A stretch of DNA of 64,000 nt, from positions 38,062,585-38,126,584 of the forward strand of contig CM055102.1 in the NCBI GenBank assembly GCA_029204225.1, given 5' to 3'. A program made the translations under genes and the position numbers. This document shows positions 32,580 through 43,255 of the stretch, one piece after another; position 1 is the stretch's first letter, and every line of letters starts with the position of its first letter. The notes under the pieces were generated by a model, which was given only the letters and a program-made list of their open reading frames with translations, searched no databases and was not told the DNA's origin. This DNA is from Diphasiastrum complanatum. Its lineage: Eukaryota; Streptophyta; Lycopodiopsida; Lycopodiales; Lycopodiaceae.

Positions 32580-33753
32580 TTTATAGTCTGGACCCATTAA
32601 AATGTATAGGTAACAGTTCCCCTTCAAGTGATTGAAGCTGCACAGAACCATTGTCAAACACCTCTATGACTTTAAAAGGTCCAAGCCATCGCATATGGAG
32701 TTTTCCTGGGAACTTTTGATGGCGACTGTCATATATCAGCGCATAATCATCAGCTTTAAGGTCACATTTTTTTATATGATTGTCATATTTCTTCTTTTTT
32801 TGTTCCTAGATTTCCTTCGTTAATTTTTGTGAAGACTCACGAGCTTCAGCTAGTTCTTCAATATTAGTCAACCTTTAGTTTATACATTCTGCATTTGTTC
32901 GTTGAGCTTGGATACGAAAAGTTTTGACCTCAAATTCAATTGGCAGAATAGGATGCATACCATATGTCAGAAAAAAATGGTGTCTGTTTCATCGTGATTT
33001 TCTCTGTATTACGATAAGCCCAAAGAACTGATGGTAGTTTCTGATCTCAATCCGTTGCATGTGCAATAGTAATTTTAGTCAGGATCTTACATAAAATTCC
33101 ACTAGCTCTTTCTGTCAACTCATTTGATTTTGGATTATACGGTGTAGTTTTTCTGTGTTTGATGAGAAAATAAGTTGTCAGCAACCGTATAGTGTTATTT
33201 AAAAAATGTGTAGCTCGGTCACTTACTAGTTTGAGTGGGAAACCATATCTGGTGATAATACTTTTGAATAAGAACGTCGCGACAGTTTTGCATCATTTCT
33301 TTTTGTCGCCTCTGCTTTCACGTTCTTTGTAGCATAATCCGTTGCAACTAGAATATAGCGACATTTCGTATGTCGGGTAATAGGTTTAATTGGACCGACA
33401 AAGTCAATCCCACACTTCTCGAATGGTGCAAGAGGAAGGATTGGTGTCAACGGCCAATTCATTGATTTTGTAGGCTTACCAGATCTTTGGCATGGATCAC
33501 ATGAACGAATAAAGTTTGATATATTCTTGAACATTGTTGGCCACCAATATTTGGCAGTCAATATCTTATTAATTGTGTTCTTCAAAGCAAAATGCCCACC
33601 AACATCTTCTGAGTGTAAGGCTTTAACGACCTTTTTAATGTCTTTGGATTCGAGACATCTTCGAAGCTGATGATCTGCACCAAGCTTGTACAGAACATTG
33701 TTAATAATTGTATAAGGTGCTACCTTATATTGAAAAACTATTTTTTGCTCCAA
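32580..33753 (-). pseudogene. Gypsy F integrase
   Basis: This is a Ty3/gypsy integrase. The zinc domain is seen in LHSEDVGGHF and CDPCQRSGK, and the core begins with CGIDFVGPIKP and VATDYATK. The frame breaks at about 33240 and continues in another register with LVSDRATHFLNN and NELTERASGIL, so all three acidic residues are still encoded. The C-terminal module (FPGKLHMRWLGPFKVIEV, GSVQLQSLEG) lies at about 32720-32590. Stops are scattered between 33200 and 32830. Confidence 0.85.
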
Positions 33754-33891
33754 ATCATAACCATCCGGATATATCTGATCCTTGAGATAAGTAATGATAT
33801 CAGGATATAGGGAATTTGTAGATGAAATCTCGAATAAATGTTCGTCTGGAAAATCATCGTTGATAGGATCTTCAATTTTTCCAGTGCTGAG

Positions 33892-34926
33892 TCACGATAG
33901 ATAATCAACATTTGTATGATACTTTCCTTGACGAAGCTCTACCTGATAAGTGAATTCTTGCAGAAATAGAACCCATCGAGCAATTCGTCTTGATAGATCT
34001 GGTTTATTTACAAGATACTTAAGAGCATAATGATCCACATGAAAAATAAATGCATATCCCAGCAAATAATGTCGAAATTTTTTAACAGTGAAAATCATGC
34101 CAAGCGCTTCCCTTTCTGTAGCCGAATAATTTTTCTCTGATGCACTGATCTGTCGACACGCATAGTAGATGGGATGATGCTTCTTCTGGTCGTCCTTCTG
34201 GCTTAGACAGATGCCAATAGCAAATGCAGAAACATCCACATAATTGTGAAATAAAATAGCCCAGTTGGGTGGTCTCAAAATAAGAGCATTGATCAACCTT
34301 TGCTTGAGATCTTCAAATGCTTTCTACTGTTCATGCGTCCACAAGTATTCCACTTGTTTATTCAGTAGATGTGTAAGACAGGCAACAATAGAATCTTGAT
34401 TTTGAATAAATCCCCTGTAATAGCCAACATGTCCTAAGAAAGCTCTTAGTTCACGCAAATTGGTTGGTATCAGGAGGTTCTTTATAAGCTCGACTTTATC
34501 TTTGTCGACTTCTATTCCTCTGTTAGATATTCTGTGTCCGAGCAATATTTCTTCTTTCATACCAAAAAAACATTTTTCTGGATGAAGAGATAAACAAGTA
34601 TCTTGACATCGTTGCAATGTTAATTTTAGCTTATGCAGGTGTGTCTTTATATCATTGTACACACAGAAATCATCAATAAATATTTCGAGAAAAGTTCTCA
34701 GGAAGGCAGTGAAAATTAACATCATGATATGTTGAAAAGTCGCTGGAGTGTTACAAAGACCAAAGGGCATTTTGTTGTAGGCATAAGTGCTCCAATCCGT
34801 CGTGAATGTGGTCTTTAAGCGATCCTCCTTTTGCACTCCCACCTGATTATATCCAGAAAAGCCATCACAGAAACTGTAACGCTCTTGACCAGCAACCTGA
34901 TCTAGGATGGAATCAGTAAAAGGCAA
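33892..34926 (-). pseudogene. Gypsy F reverse transcriptase and RNase H
   Basis: RT (34926-34324) shows YSFCDGFSGYNQ (first catalytic D), MPFGLCNTPATFQ and EIFIDDFCVY (F.DD box), then LRELRAFLGHVGYYR. The segment before it, down from 35229, contains ALPVRQRQYRLNPKY and VPKKKTGKVR with stops. RNase H (34296-33892) shows YVDVSAFAIG, YSATEREALGM and FHVDHYALKYL, so D, E and D are present, and RRIARWVLFLQEF. One stop separates RT from RNase H. Confidence 0.9.
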
Positions 34927-35229
34927 AGGATGATGGTCCTTCCTGGTGGCAGCATTGAGTTTTCAAAAATCCTAACATATTCGTACTTTGCCAGTCTTCT
35001 TCTTCGGGACGATAACTCATTTACTACTTAAGACGGGATAGATTATACCTGCCTTAAGGTGTTTGTTAAGTTCGTCCTTGACCATTAGAGAGTATTTAGG
35101 ATTGAGACGATATTGTCTCTGTCGAACAGGTAGAGCATCTTCCTTCAGATCAATTCGGTGCTCTCCGAATTCTGCAGGTATACCCTTCAAATCGTCGAGC
35201 GACCAGACAAAAACATCTTGATACTCCTT

Positions 35230-36351
35230 TCATAGTTCAGTGAATTCCGCCAACTCAGATTCTCCAAGTGACTTTGAAACATGCACAAATCTACCAGGTG
35301 CAAGTTCAATCAGTTCAGTAGAATCTGGTAAGATGATACCTTCAGTCATACTGGCCTTGGTATGGCCATGAATTTCGCGCATGGTTGACTCCATAGATGT
35401 TTTCTTGTCGTCAACCTGGTTCTTGTTACCAAATTCGTGTTCAGATTCGTCACTCAAATCATCAGACTCTTTCAAGTTTGTGTCTGCAACGTTAATTTCT
35501 TCATACGAAACATCAGCTTCATCGTTGCAGGCATCGAAGAATTCTTCGTCATCAACATTCTCATAACATTCAAAGTACTGCACTTCAATATCAGATTTAT
35601 AGGAATAAATATTCAAGGCATACGAAAATTCTTCTGATGTAAAACTGGTGTCGGACAAAGGAGTTTCACCTTTATATTTGTCACGACTCCAGGTTATGAT
35701 TTGTTCTGGTGGCTTACCTCGGTTATTGGCCTCACTAGTCTGAAATCTTAGCTCTCTAGATTTCCAATGTACACTAGCATTTGATTGATAAAGCCAAGGT
35801 CGTTCAATCAGCACAGAATATGATGACAAACCGAGTGGTTTGATAACAATGAAATTCATGGTGAATGGCTTGGCTTGAATGTAGACAATGACATCCTTCA
35901 GTTCTCCAATAGGTTTTCGTCGTGTCGAATCATCTAACTTGATGTTTCGCTGTGTTGGTTGAATGTCAGTCAGCCCCAGAGCATGAGCTGTGTCTTCTGT
36001 TATTATATTTACAATGTAACCAGAGTCAATTGGCACTTTTTTGATCAGACATCCTGCAATAGTAACATCAATTTCAGGTGCACCGAGATCACCTAAATCA
36101 ATGGACAAAACACTAGCATCTAGCAGAGAAATTTTCTTCTTCTTCTTAGGCACAAAAAGGCCTTTCAGCTGCTTTTTGTAATAAGTGTTATCTGCCAACA
36201 GCTGTTCAAAAGTAATGTTTGGTCGAAGAGATCTGATATCAGTTACGATGTCATATTCTTTTGTCTTTGATTTTGAGGTTGGTTTATCAATAACAGCACG
36301 AGACAATTTCGTCTTCGCGATTTCTTCGTCTTCTTCCTCGAAAGTGACCAT
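35230..36351 (-). pseudogene. Gypsy F protease frame
   Basis: This open 373-codon frame has a lysine-rich start, then the retropepsin motif VPIDSGYIVNIITED (DSG in place of the usual DTG/DSG) and the later strand IGELKDVIVYIQ and SSYSVLIERPWL. The C-terminal 150 residues are very acidic (ECYENVDDEEFFDACND, DDLSDESEHEF). That long acidic linker between protease and RT is unusual in length for a Ty3/gypsy element. Gag lies in another register upstream. Confidence 0.85.
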
Positions 36352-37185
36352 CTTCCTGTAGGAGCAGTCTTTAGTTCAGCATTGATGATTTCTTTTGCTT
36401 CTGTCGAGATATCTTTTGCAAATAACTTCGCAACATCACGGTCATTCTTGAGATCTTCTTTAGTCGTGGATTTGTTCGTCATCTTGCTAGAAGATTTTGT
36501 CTTCAAGGATTTTCTGCGCTTTGTCAAAGATTTCTGATCAAGTTTCGAGGAGCTTTTGCTTCTCGTGGTGACTTTTAAAATCTTTTCCATGTCACTTGGC
36601 CAGAATTGATCTTCAGTCTTTGCCAATTTTCCTTCAATAACATCAATATTCTGTACAACAGCATCTGTCGCAGCTTTCGCTTTCGTGTCTGCAGCAGCTG
36701 GTGTTGCTACAAACTGATATTTGGGTCGCGGCTTCTGCGGCTGAGGGCAGTCAAGATACTTGTGACCAGGTTCTCTACAATTCGAGCATAATGGTACGTA
36801 ACCATTTGGCTTCCATGGTTGAGGACAGTCAAGAGAAAAATGTCCTGGCTCTCCACAGTTGTAGCAATTGCCCGAAACTGGTTTATTCGAGGTTTGAGAC
36901 TTTGCTGGTCCAACAAATTCAAGAGGATTATGTCTTCTTGGTGCGCATTTGGGTCCGTCCGGCTAGGTTGATGTTGCAGTACCCTGTATATAGTTCGTAG
37001 TCGTATCATTCTGAGAAATAAAAAGTACTTCCTGGGCAGAAACTTCAATGTATTTGACATTAACAGTGGTGCAGTCTTCCTTGGTATGTCCAGATGTTCC
37101 ACATTTTGTACACTACATTCCTGACTTAGAAGAAGACGCCTTTGGTCTTTTATATGCAACTTCTGAGATGTATTCATGAGTCAGA
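36243..37185 (-). pseudogene. Gypsy F gag C-terminus with three zinc knuckles
   Basis: One register from 37135 to about 36345 encodes three CCHC knuckles: CTKCGTSGHTKEDC, CYNCGEPGHFSLDC and CSNCREPGHKYLDC. A single TAG interrupts it near 36964. A very basic Ser/Lys tail follows (RSKSSSKLDQKSLTKRRKS). The N-terminal capsid part of gag is absent because the element is deleted from within the 5' LTR to the first knuckle. Confidence 0.85.
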
Positions 37186-37226
37186 TGTATTCCCGAGTGC
37201 AAATCTCAAAAGTTGCATATAAAAGA
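37146..37226. repeat. 24-bp inverted repeat at the F deletion junction
   Basis: The left arm (37146-37169) begins TCTTTTATATGCAACTT. The right arm (37203-37226) ends AAGTTGCATATAAAAGA. They pair over 24 bp with one mismatch around a 33-bp loop. The structure lies exactly between the gag knuckles and the broken 5' LTR. Confidence 0.9.
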
Positions 37227-37241
37227 TCTACACTTCTGCAC

Positions 37242-38203
37242 TCGAAAATTGTTCGATGTATTCGCGACTGCGCAGACAATTAATTAATCGAGTTCGTGAA
37301 CTATTCATTCTTAGACAATAGTCCTCAACAACTAAAGCCCAACTTAATGGTTAAAGAGCACGAATGGTTTTAGAGTATGTTAGGAACTTATGTCAATGCC
37401 AATCAGGAAAACAAATTAGAGACTCAATTCTTCAAACAGGGACTGTCATCTCATTTGTATACATACAACTTAATTCAATGATCGTGCTAGACTGCACAAA
37501 GATAGTCATTATTTGAGTGTCAAAAAAGAAAGTATTCGCGAGAGACAAATAAGCTGATTTTAAGACAGTTCTTTAGAGCATGCTTTACGAAAACACAACA
37601 AACGATTGTAATGCACTAGAGCGACTGTCTAATCAGAGAGTAGTTCATGAAATGCGTTAGAGAATGTTAGCAGACTCAAGATCACTCACACTCAGTAGTG
37701 CGGAGAACAGAGATAAGGGAGAATAACTCACAGAACTCTATTCACTTCTTCAATCTCTTACATAAGCATAAACTCTTCTCTCTCGATGATCGAGACTGAA
37801 GTGTGAGATCAATATATGTTCTACGAGGCGAACAAACACACCTCTTAAACAATTGGTGCGTCGCTCCCGCGAAAGGGCCTAGTTAAGAATTAAACTGAAA
37901 ATATGTTCAACTATACCATAAGAGGTATACTTAACTATGAGTTAAATTTACTCTAGTTTAACATGTCTTTTCATAACTAGTCGTTTCGTATGGACGACCT
38001 AGTTAAGGGTTATCCAAGGCAATGTCTTTTCCTATTAAAGGTCTAGCCCTTAATTTATAAGGCAAGTACTTAGGAGATATATTCTCGAAAAATGACTTAG
38101 GCCTCTTCATGATTTATACTTAACTAGCTCATATCTTCATTTTCAAGTATATCATGCCATATTTATGTTGGTATTCAATTTTTGACATTTGCGTGGCATC
38201 ACA
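37242..38203 (-). repeat. Gypsy F 5' LTR (3' part missing)
   Basis: This 962-bp copy matches 30235-31197 of the 3' LTR. It lacks the part equivalent to 29934-30234, the primer-binding site and the gag start. Its outer end is intact next to the GTCAC duplication, so the deletion came after insertion. Confidence 0.9.
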
Positions 38204-39177
38204 GTCACAGATGGAAAAATCATAATCATAGCAGTCTACGTGGATGACACTTTGATCTTGTCTAGAAGCGACGAGCTGATTGCTCAGGTGAAGCATAATA
38301 TTTCACAGCATTTTGAAATATTATATCTAGGGGAAGCAAGATGCTACCTAGGATTGCAGACTAACAAAGATCTTGATGAAGGGAAGATGTATCTTCACCA
38401 GTCAAGATACATCCAAAAAATCATTGATGATTTTCAAATGATAGACTACAAGGGAGCTAATATGCCGATTGTAGATGAAACAATTCTGACCAAGCAAGGC
38501 TGCCCGCAGAATGCAAAAGAGAAAGAAGCCATGCAAAACGTGCCCTACAGGAGGTTAATCGGATCACTCATATACTTGGCAGATAATACACTCCCTAACA
38601 TTGCTTATGCAGTTTTCAGAATAATCCAGCTTAATATCAATCTAGGCCCTACGCACTGGAAGATAGCCAAGAGAATTCTGCAATACCTTCAACAGATGAA
38701 AGATTATGGGTTGTGTTTCTCTTAGCATGAAGGATTCCAAATCAAATCCTACAGTAATGCAAGCTAGGCATCCGTGAAAGATGACTGCAAGAGCGTCTCA
38801 GGAGGATGCACAATAGCAGCCAGTGCAGCTATGATATGGATCAGCAGGAAGCAGACCGTAACTGCGCAATCATCCTGCGAAGTAGAGTATGTTGCAGCAA
38901 CCAAGATGGCGAACGAGCTTACATGGCTTAAGCAGTTCCTTGACGGACTGGGAGAGAACTCCAACGAGCCGTTACTACTATTCATGGATAACACATCCAC
39001 CATTCACCTGACGAAGGATCTAGTGTTTCATTCCAAGACGAAACACATTGCTATCAAATATCATCTGATAAGAGATCTGGTTGAGAAAGACAACAGGCTG
39101 AGGACTGAGTTTGTTCCAATGAAGCAGATGGTGGCAGATATTTTCACAAAGCCTCTTGACAAGGCAATTTTTGAGAG
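38204..39177 (+). mobile_element. Copia E, 3' part: RT end and RNase H
   Basis: The RT frame resumes with VTDGK, then IAVYVDDTLILSRS (YVDD catalytic box), GEARCYLGLQ and LHQSRYIQKI. A stop at 38725 and a TAG near 38764 interrupt before RNase H, which follows with GGCTIAASAAMIWISRKQT, SSCEVEYVAA, MDNTSTIHL and the end motif VADIFTKPLDKAIFES. Copia sequence stops at 39177, before any LTR, and fuses to gypsy G on the other strand. Element J is a close relative. Confidence 0.88.
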
Positions 39178-39985
39178 CTGTAAGATACTCCTTTATAAGC
39201 TCTGGGATGCGCATAAGTACCGCCTTCCTCCATTCTAGTTGAGGATGCAAAAGTGAGAGGATATCGGCTGGTTTCTTCTTTAGGAGCCCGTCGAGCTTGC
39301 CAGGTAACTTGTAGTCGTCTCTTTTCTTGATATCCGAATATTGTTTTATGAAGAGGTCCAGTTGCTCCAAGTCTGGTACTGAAAACACTTTCTGGTACCA
39401 ATGCTTGTGTACCGCCACAAGATCAATGAGATTGTCAACAATGCACAGAGGAATAGTGGATGTGGATGGGAGATCAAATTTGGGGAGTGAAGAAACAATG
39501 GGGGGGTTGAAGAAGCGATGGGAGGCGACATGGCGTGAGGTGGTGAGATGCCGCGAGGCAGAGTTGTGAACTCTAGCGTGGGCATGTTTGGATCGATTGG
39601 AAATGTGGTGGTGGCTTTGACTTGAGCGACCTTATAGCAGGGCCACGTTATAATGTGTTGTGGCTTCGACCTGGCATTATAATGTGCCAAGGCCACGTTA
39701 TAGCAGATAATGAGAGTGGCGAGATGGTATTGGTGATAGTCATGGTAAAGGTTCTAGAGCTCTTTATAGGCGAGATGAAGGGCTTCAGGAAGGGCGATGA
39801 CAGCGGTGTAGCAGTGCTTGATGTGCTCTGCCAAGGCGTCTCTGACAACTTCTTTGTCCTTATTGGCTGGGATTCTGGCGCATACTGTATCTGTTGGTGT
39901 TAGGAAGATGAAGGGATGAATGAGGATGGAGCAAAGAGGGGGGTTGATGCATGTGATCTAGCTCTAGTTGGAAGCGTTGATCATG
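39178..39985 (-). pseudogene. Unrecognised frame downstream of gypsy G integrase
   Basis: Coding-like sequence runs on the minus strand from about 39985 to 39178, with one stop near 39757 and a frameshift near 39515. The first part reads ARIPANKDKEVVRDALAEHI and HQYHLATLIICYNVALAHYN, apparently helical. A Pro/Ser-rich linker follows (ISPPHAMSPPIASSTPP). The last part reads KHWYQKVFSVPDLEQLDLF, IKKRDDYKLPGKLDGLLKKK and QLEWRKAVLMRIPELIKEYL. I do not recognise a family. Like the frames in D and F it follows integrase on the same strand. It is truncated at 39178 by Copia E. Confidence 0.45.
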
Positions 39986-39993
39986 TGAAAAAT

Positions 39994-40425
39994 TTATAAT
40001 GGCACAAAGGCCTGCAACAAAACGGAACAGAGGACTCTCGAAAACATCACAAAAATAACTGAAGTTTTTAAACTAGAAAAAGCCAATAAGGACGACAAAA
40101 ACGAATATTTTTTGTTGACAATTCCATGGAGGATCTTATTTGATGATTCTGCTTGTCCGTTGCAACGTGGGTAATAGGGTGTACTCTTCCTATGGACAAC
40201 CAGATAAGTGGATAACAAGTGAGTGATAATCTCATTTAGAAAATGCATTCCGCAATCACTCACAAGTTCTAGTGGGCATTCAAAACATACTAAGATGTTT
40301 TCATACAGGAATTTAGCAGTGGAGTTGGCGTCAACTTTTCTCACTGCTTTGGCTTCTACCCATTTGGTCAAGCAGTCGGTGGCTACAAATGACAAAATCA
40401 ATTTGGATGGAGTATGTGACGTTCC
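39994..40425 (-). pseudogene. Ty3/gypsy G integrase fragment
   Basis: The fragment encodes the integrase core: VATDCLTKWVEAKAV, NSTAKFLYENILV, LVSDCGMHFLNE and YYPRCNGQAESSNKILHG, so the second D and the E are present (C for R or H in the SDRG position). It stops matching after HGIVNK at about 40130. Its right end runs into the LTR of Copia H at 40426. The source is a different element from D and F. Confidence 0.82.
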
Positions 40426-41140
40426 TGATGGTGAAGGCCAGATAGAGCCTATGAAAAATTGCCTACATTGGCAAATCTAGCCATGTAGAATATTGTACAT
40501 TTTGTCAATATTGTTTGTTGGTTACTTGAATGGCCAAAGTGCCACTTGTACATACACACCTAAAGTAGGTTACCACGAGTCAAGAGGAGTGATTGTGTCC
40601 ATTTGGTAGTGATTCCTACTTTGTAGGATCTAGACCATGATTTATGATGAGATTTGTACCTACTATGCACCTACCAAGCATGACTCTTGGATCTAGGCTA
40701 GGGTTTTCACATTAGGGCAAGAAAGTGGAGTCTACTTTCTTATTACATGCTGGATTTTCACCTAACTTTGCAAAGGAAGTGTGTTTTACTATGTATTCCC
40801 ATTCTCCATAGTGAGAAGATAGAAACTTTTTGGAGCCTCAAGGAGAAACTCGAGTTTTCTCTCATTGTATGGTGATTACTCTTGATTTCCAATGAAACCC
40901 AGCTTTGGCACTTTGTAAACATTGTCTACAGGCCGTACTACAGCCTTATTTCCACATGTGTGGAGTTGGATTATACTAACTGATCAATGCTTTGATTGTC
41001 TCTACTTGTTTCCTATCAAGCTGCTAAACTAGATCTTGTTTTCTGATGACTAGTCTCTGATAGATTGTTTAACAAGCATACAATCACTTTGTGGATCATT
41101 CAAAGATTTATTTATGGTCCTTAGTACTATACTTTTCACA
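40426..41140 (+). repeat. Copia H 5' LTR
   Basis: This 715-bp LTR begins TGATGGTGAAGGCC and ends TACTTTTCACA, directly before a copia primer-binding site. The same sequence occurs inverted at 47390-48105 (716 bp), which fixes both ends. Confidence 0.88.
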
Positions 41141-41153
41141 TGGTATCAGAGCC
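41141..41153 (+). other. Primer-binding site of Copia H
   Basis: TGGTATCAGAGCC is the consensus copia site complementary to initiator tRNA-Met, placed directly after the LTR. Confidence 0.92.
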
Positions 41154-41771
41154 AAGTACAAGGCCATTGATCTGTGTTTGAATCTAATCCAGTTTTAGCA
41201 GGGTTTGGTGCAAAAAGCTAGTATTGGAAGGGCGAGCTGGTATCCAGGTTTTGGTGAGGGGATTTGATCCCAAACTTTTTCAGGACCAAAATCCATACTG
41301 TTCACATGTGTGGGCATCTCTGAACCAGCATTTAATAACCCATATTCATTGGATCATAGAAAATTTTCTGGTGTCGATTTGATGTAATTTTTGGTGCAAG
41401 TCCTAGGATAAGCTACCAAGATCACTTGCCATTGATTAGTTTTGAATTTTTTTCACGAAAACTAATTAATCTAGGCTGATTTTAGACCTTCTTAAAGTGG
41501 AAACCAGGTCTTGAAAGTACATAAAAGTGAATGAGAGAGATAGAGTTAGTTTTTGTCCAAGAATAGCCAAGATTGGCAAGATTTGCTTGAGTGTAGTTTT
41601 CATCTCATCTTATCTTCATTCTAGCTTTGTGAGGGAGTGATAGAACTGTGATCACAAATCCATCTGTTGGAGTAGAAGTCAACATTTGAGTGAAACACTG
41701 CAAGTTAGAAACCTTTGTGAGCTTCAGGTCCAAACAAATCTATATCTTGTGTGTAAAATCTTGCTAGTAAG

Positions 41772-43255
41772 ATGGGATCAGTGGGAGCCTACCTTCTATA
41801 AGCTAGTGAGAGGTTAAATTCTACCAATTATGCTATTTGGAAAGTGAGGATGGAGTCACTAATGGTGCTCCAGGATCTTTATGAGTTTCTAATAGATGAT
41901 GAAGATGAACCTCTAGCTGCACAGGAATTAGTGAGATACAAGAAGAGGTCTAGGCTTGCACTTCACTGTATTAAGATGAATGTAAGCAATGATCTTTTAA
42001 GGGAAGTATCATCATGTAAGAGTGCTAAAGAGGCTTGGAAATCTTTAAAATCTATCTATGAGTCTAGTAACACTTCGAGGGTTCTCATGCTTAGGAATCA
42101 GATTCTACAAAGCATGAAGAGGAGTGATGAGAGTGCACAAGATTATGTGCTAAGAATCAAGTCTCTCAATAGGGAGTTAGCTTCCATTGGAGAGAAGATT
42201 CAAGATAGTGAGCTTGTTCAGATTGTCCTCAATGGTATAGGGAGTGACTTTACAAATTTGGTCCAAAGCTTTGCAATCCAAGACACTATGCCTACTATAG
42301 AAAAGCTACACAGTGTATTAGTAGCTGAAGAGTGTAGGATGTTGCATACCAATGCAAGAATGAATGCTATTTCTCTGTAGGATGGTGATGAGAAAGCTAA
42401 AAGCAAGAAGAAGACCAATGGCAAGAAGAAGCACTTCAAGGAGACCAAGGAGGAGGATGAGGCTTCAAGCTCAAAGGGCAAGATCAAAGACAAGTCCAAG
42501 TACAAATGTTTTTTCTGTGGAAAGAAAGGACATTTTGCATCAGAATGTCTCAAGAAGAAGAAGGTACAAGAGAGCAAACAAAGCAACATTGCACATCAGG
42601 AGGAGGAGGAGGATGAAGAGTCATCCTTGATGGTTTCCAACAAACCACCATCATCCAAGAGCAACACCAATGATTCTTGGTGGATTGATAGTGGGGCAAG
42701 TTCCCACATGACATATCAAAAGGACATATTCTCCACTTTACTTTCTTACAATGATTTACATAGATCAATCTATACTGCAAGTAGTCAAGAATGTAAGATA
42801 AGTGGAATAGGAACAATTCCCTTGTATGTGGGATCATCCAAAAGGATGAATCTTGATAATGTTCTTTATGTTCCTAAGTTAACCAAGAATTTGCTTAGTG
42901 TTGGCCAGTTAATGGATAATGGCCTAGATGTACAATTTAAGCATGGATTTTGTTCCATCCTTAGAAATGATGAATGTATAGCCAAAGGCTTTAAGCAAGG
43001 TAGATTGTTTAGGCTTGATGCTAATGTTGCAGTGGAGAGTGTTAACTTGGCAAAGGTGGAGTTATCAAAGGTGGAATTGTGGCACAAAAGGTTGGGCCAC
43101 CCCAACTACAAAGCCATGGAATCTATGATTGCAAAGGAGCTTGCAGTTGGACTCCCCAAGCATTTGTCAAAGTGTGGGAAGAGATGTGAAGCATGCAGCC
43201 TCTCAAAGGCTCACAAACTACCCTTCTCAAGATCTACATCAAGATTAACCAAATT
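41772..43255 (+). pseudogene. Copia H gag, protease and GAG-pre-integrase
   Basis: One register runs from an ATG at 41772 to 43255 with two stops only: TAA at 41799-41801 and TAG at 42378-42380. Gag shows LNSTNYAIWKVRMES and the UBN2 region (LAL HCIKMNV, SKEAW-like). A lysine-rich stretch leads to the knuckle CFFCGKKGHFASEC, then protease WWIDSGASSHMTYQKD and the zinc region ELWHKRLGHPNY with CGKRCEACSLSKAHK. The TAG is probably a C-to-T change, since Copia-1 has a sense codon there. The copia match ends at about 43255 before the integrase core, where CACTA sequence begins. Confidence 0.88.

Larger units (their letters stand above)
29934..38203 (-). mobile_element. Ty3/gypsy F inserted in Copia E
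   Basis: This 8270-bp element is flanked by GTCAC at 29929-29933 and 38204-38208, and the copia RT frame is continuous when one copy is ignored. On the minus strand the order is a truncated 5' LTR (38203-37242), gag knuckles, protease, RT, RNase H, integrase, a downstream coding-like stretch, a polypurine tract and the 3' LTR (31197-29934). Several frameshifts and stops make it defective. Confidence 0.92.

Noticed and set aside
42364-42630. Arg/Lys-rich frame overlapping Copia H
   Set aside because: It is the shifted reading of the gag knuckle and lysine linker, whose true register holds CFFCGKKGHFASEC.
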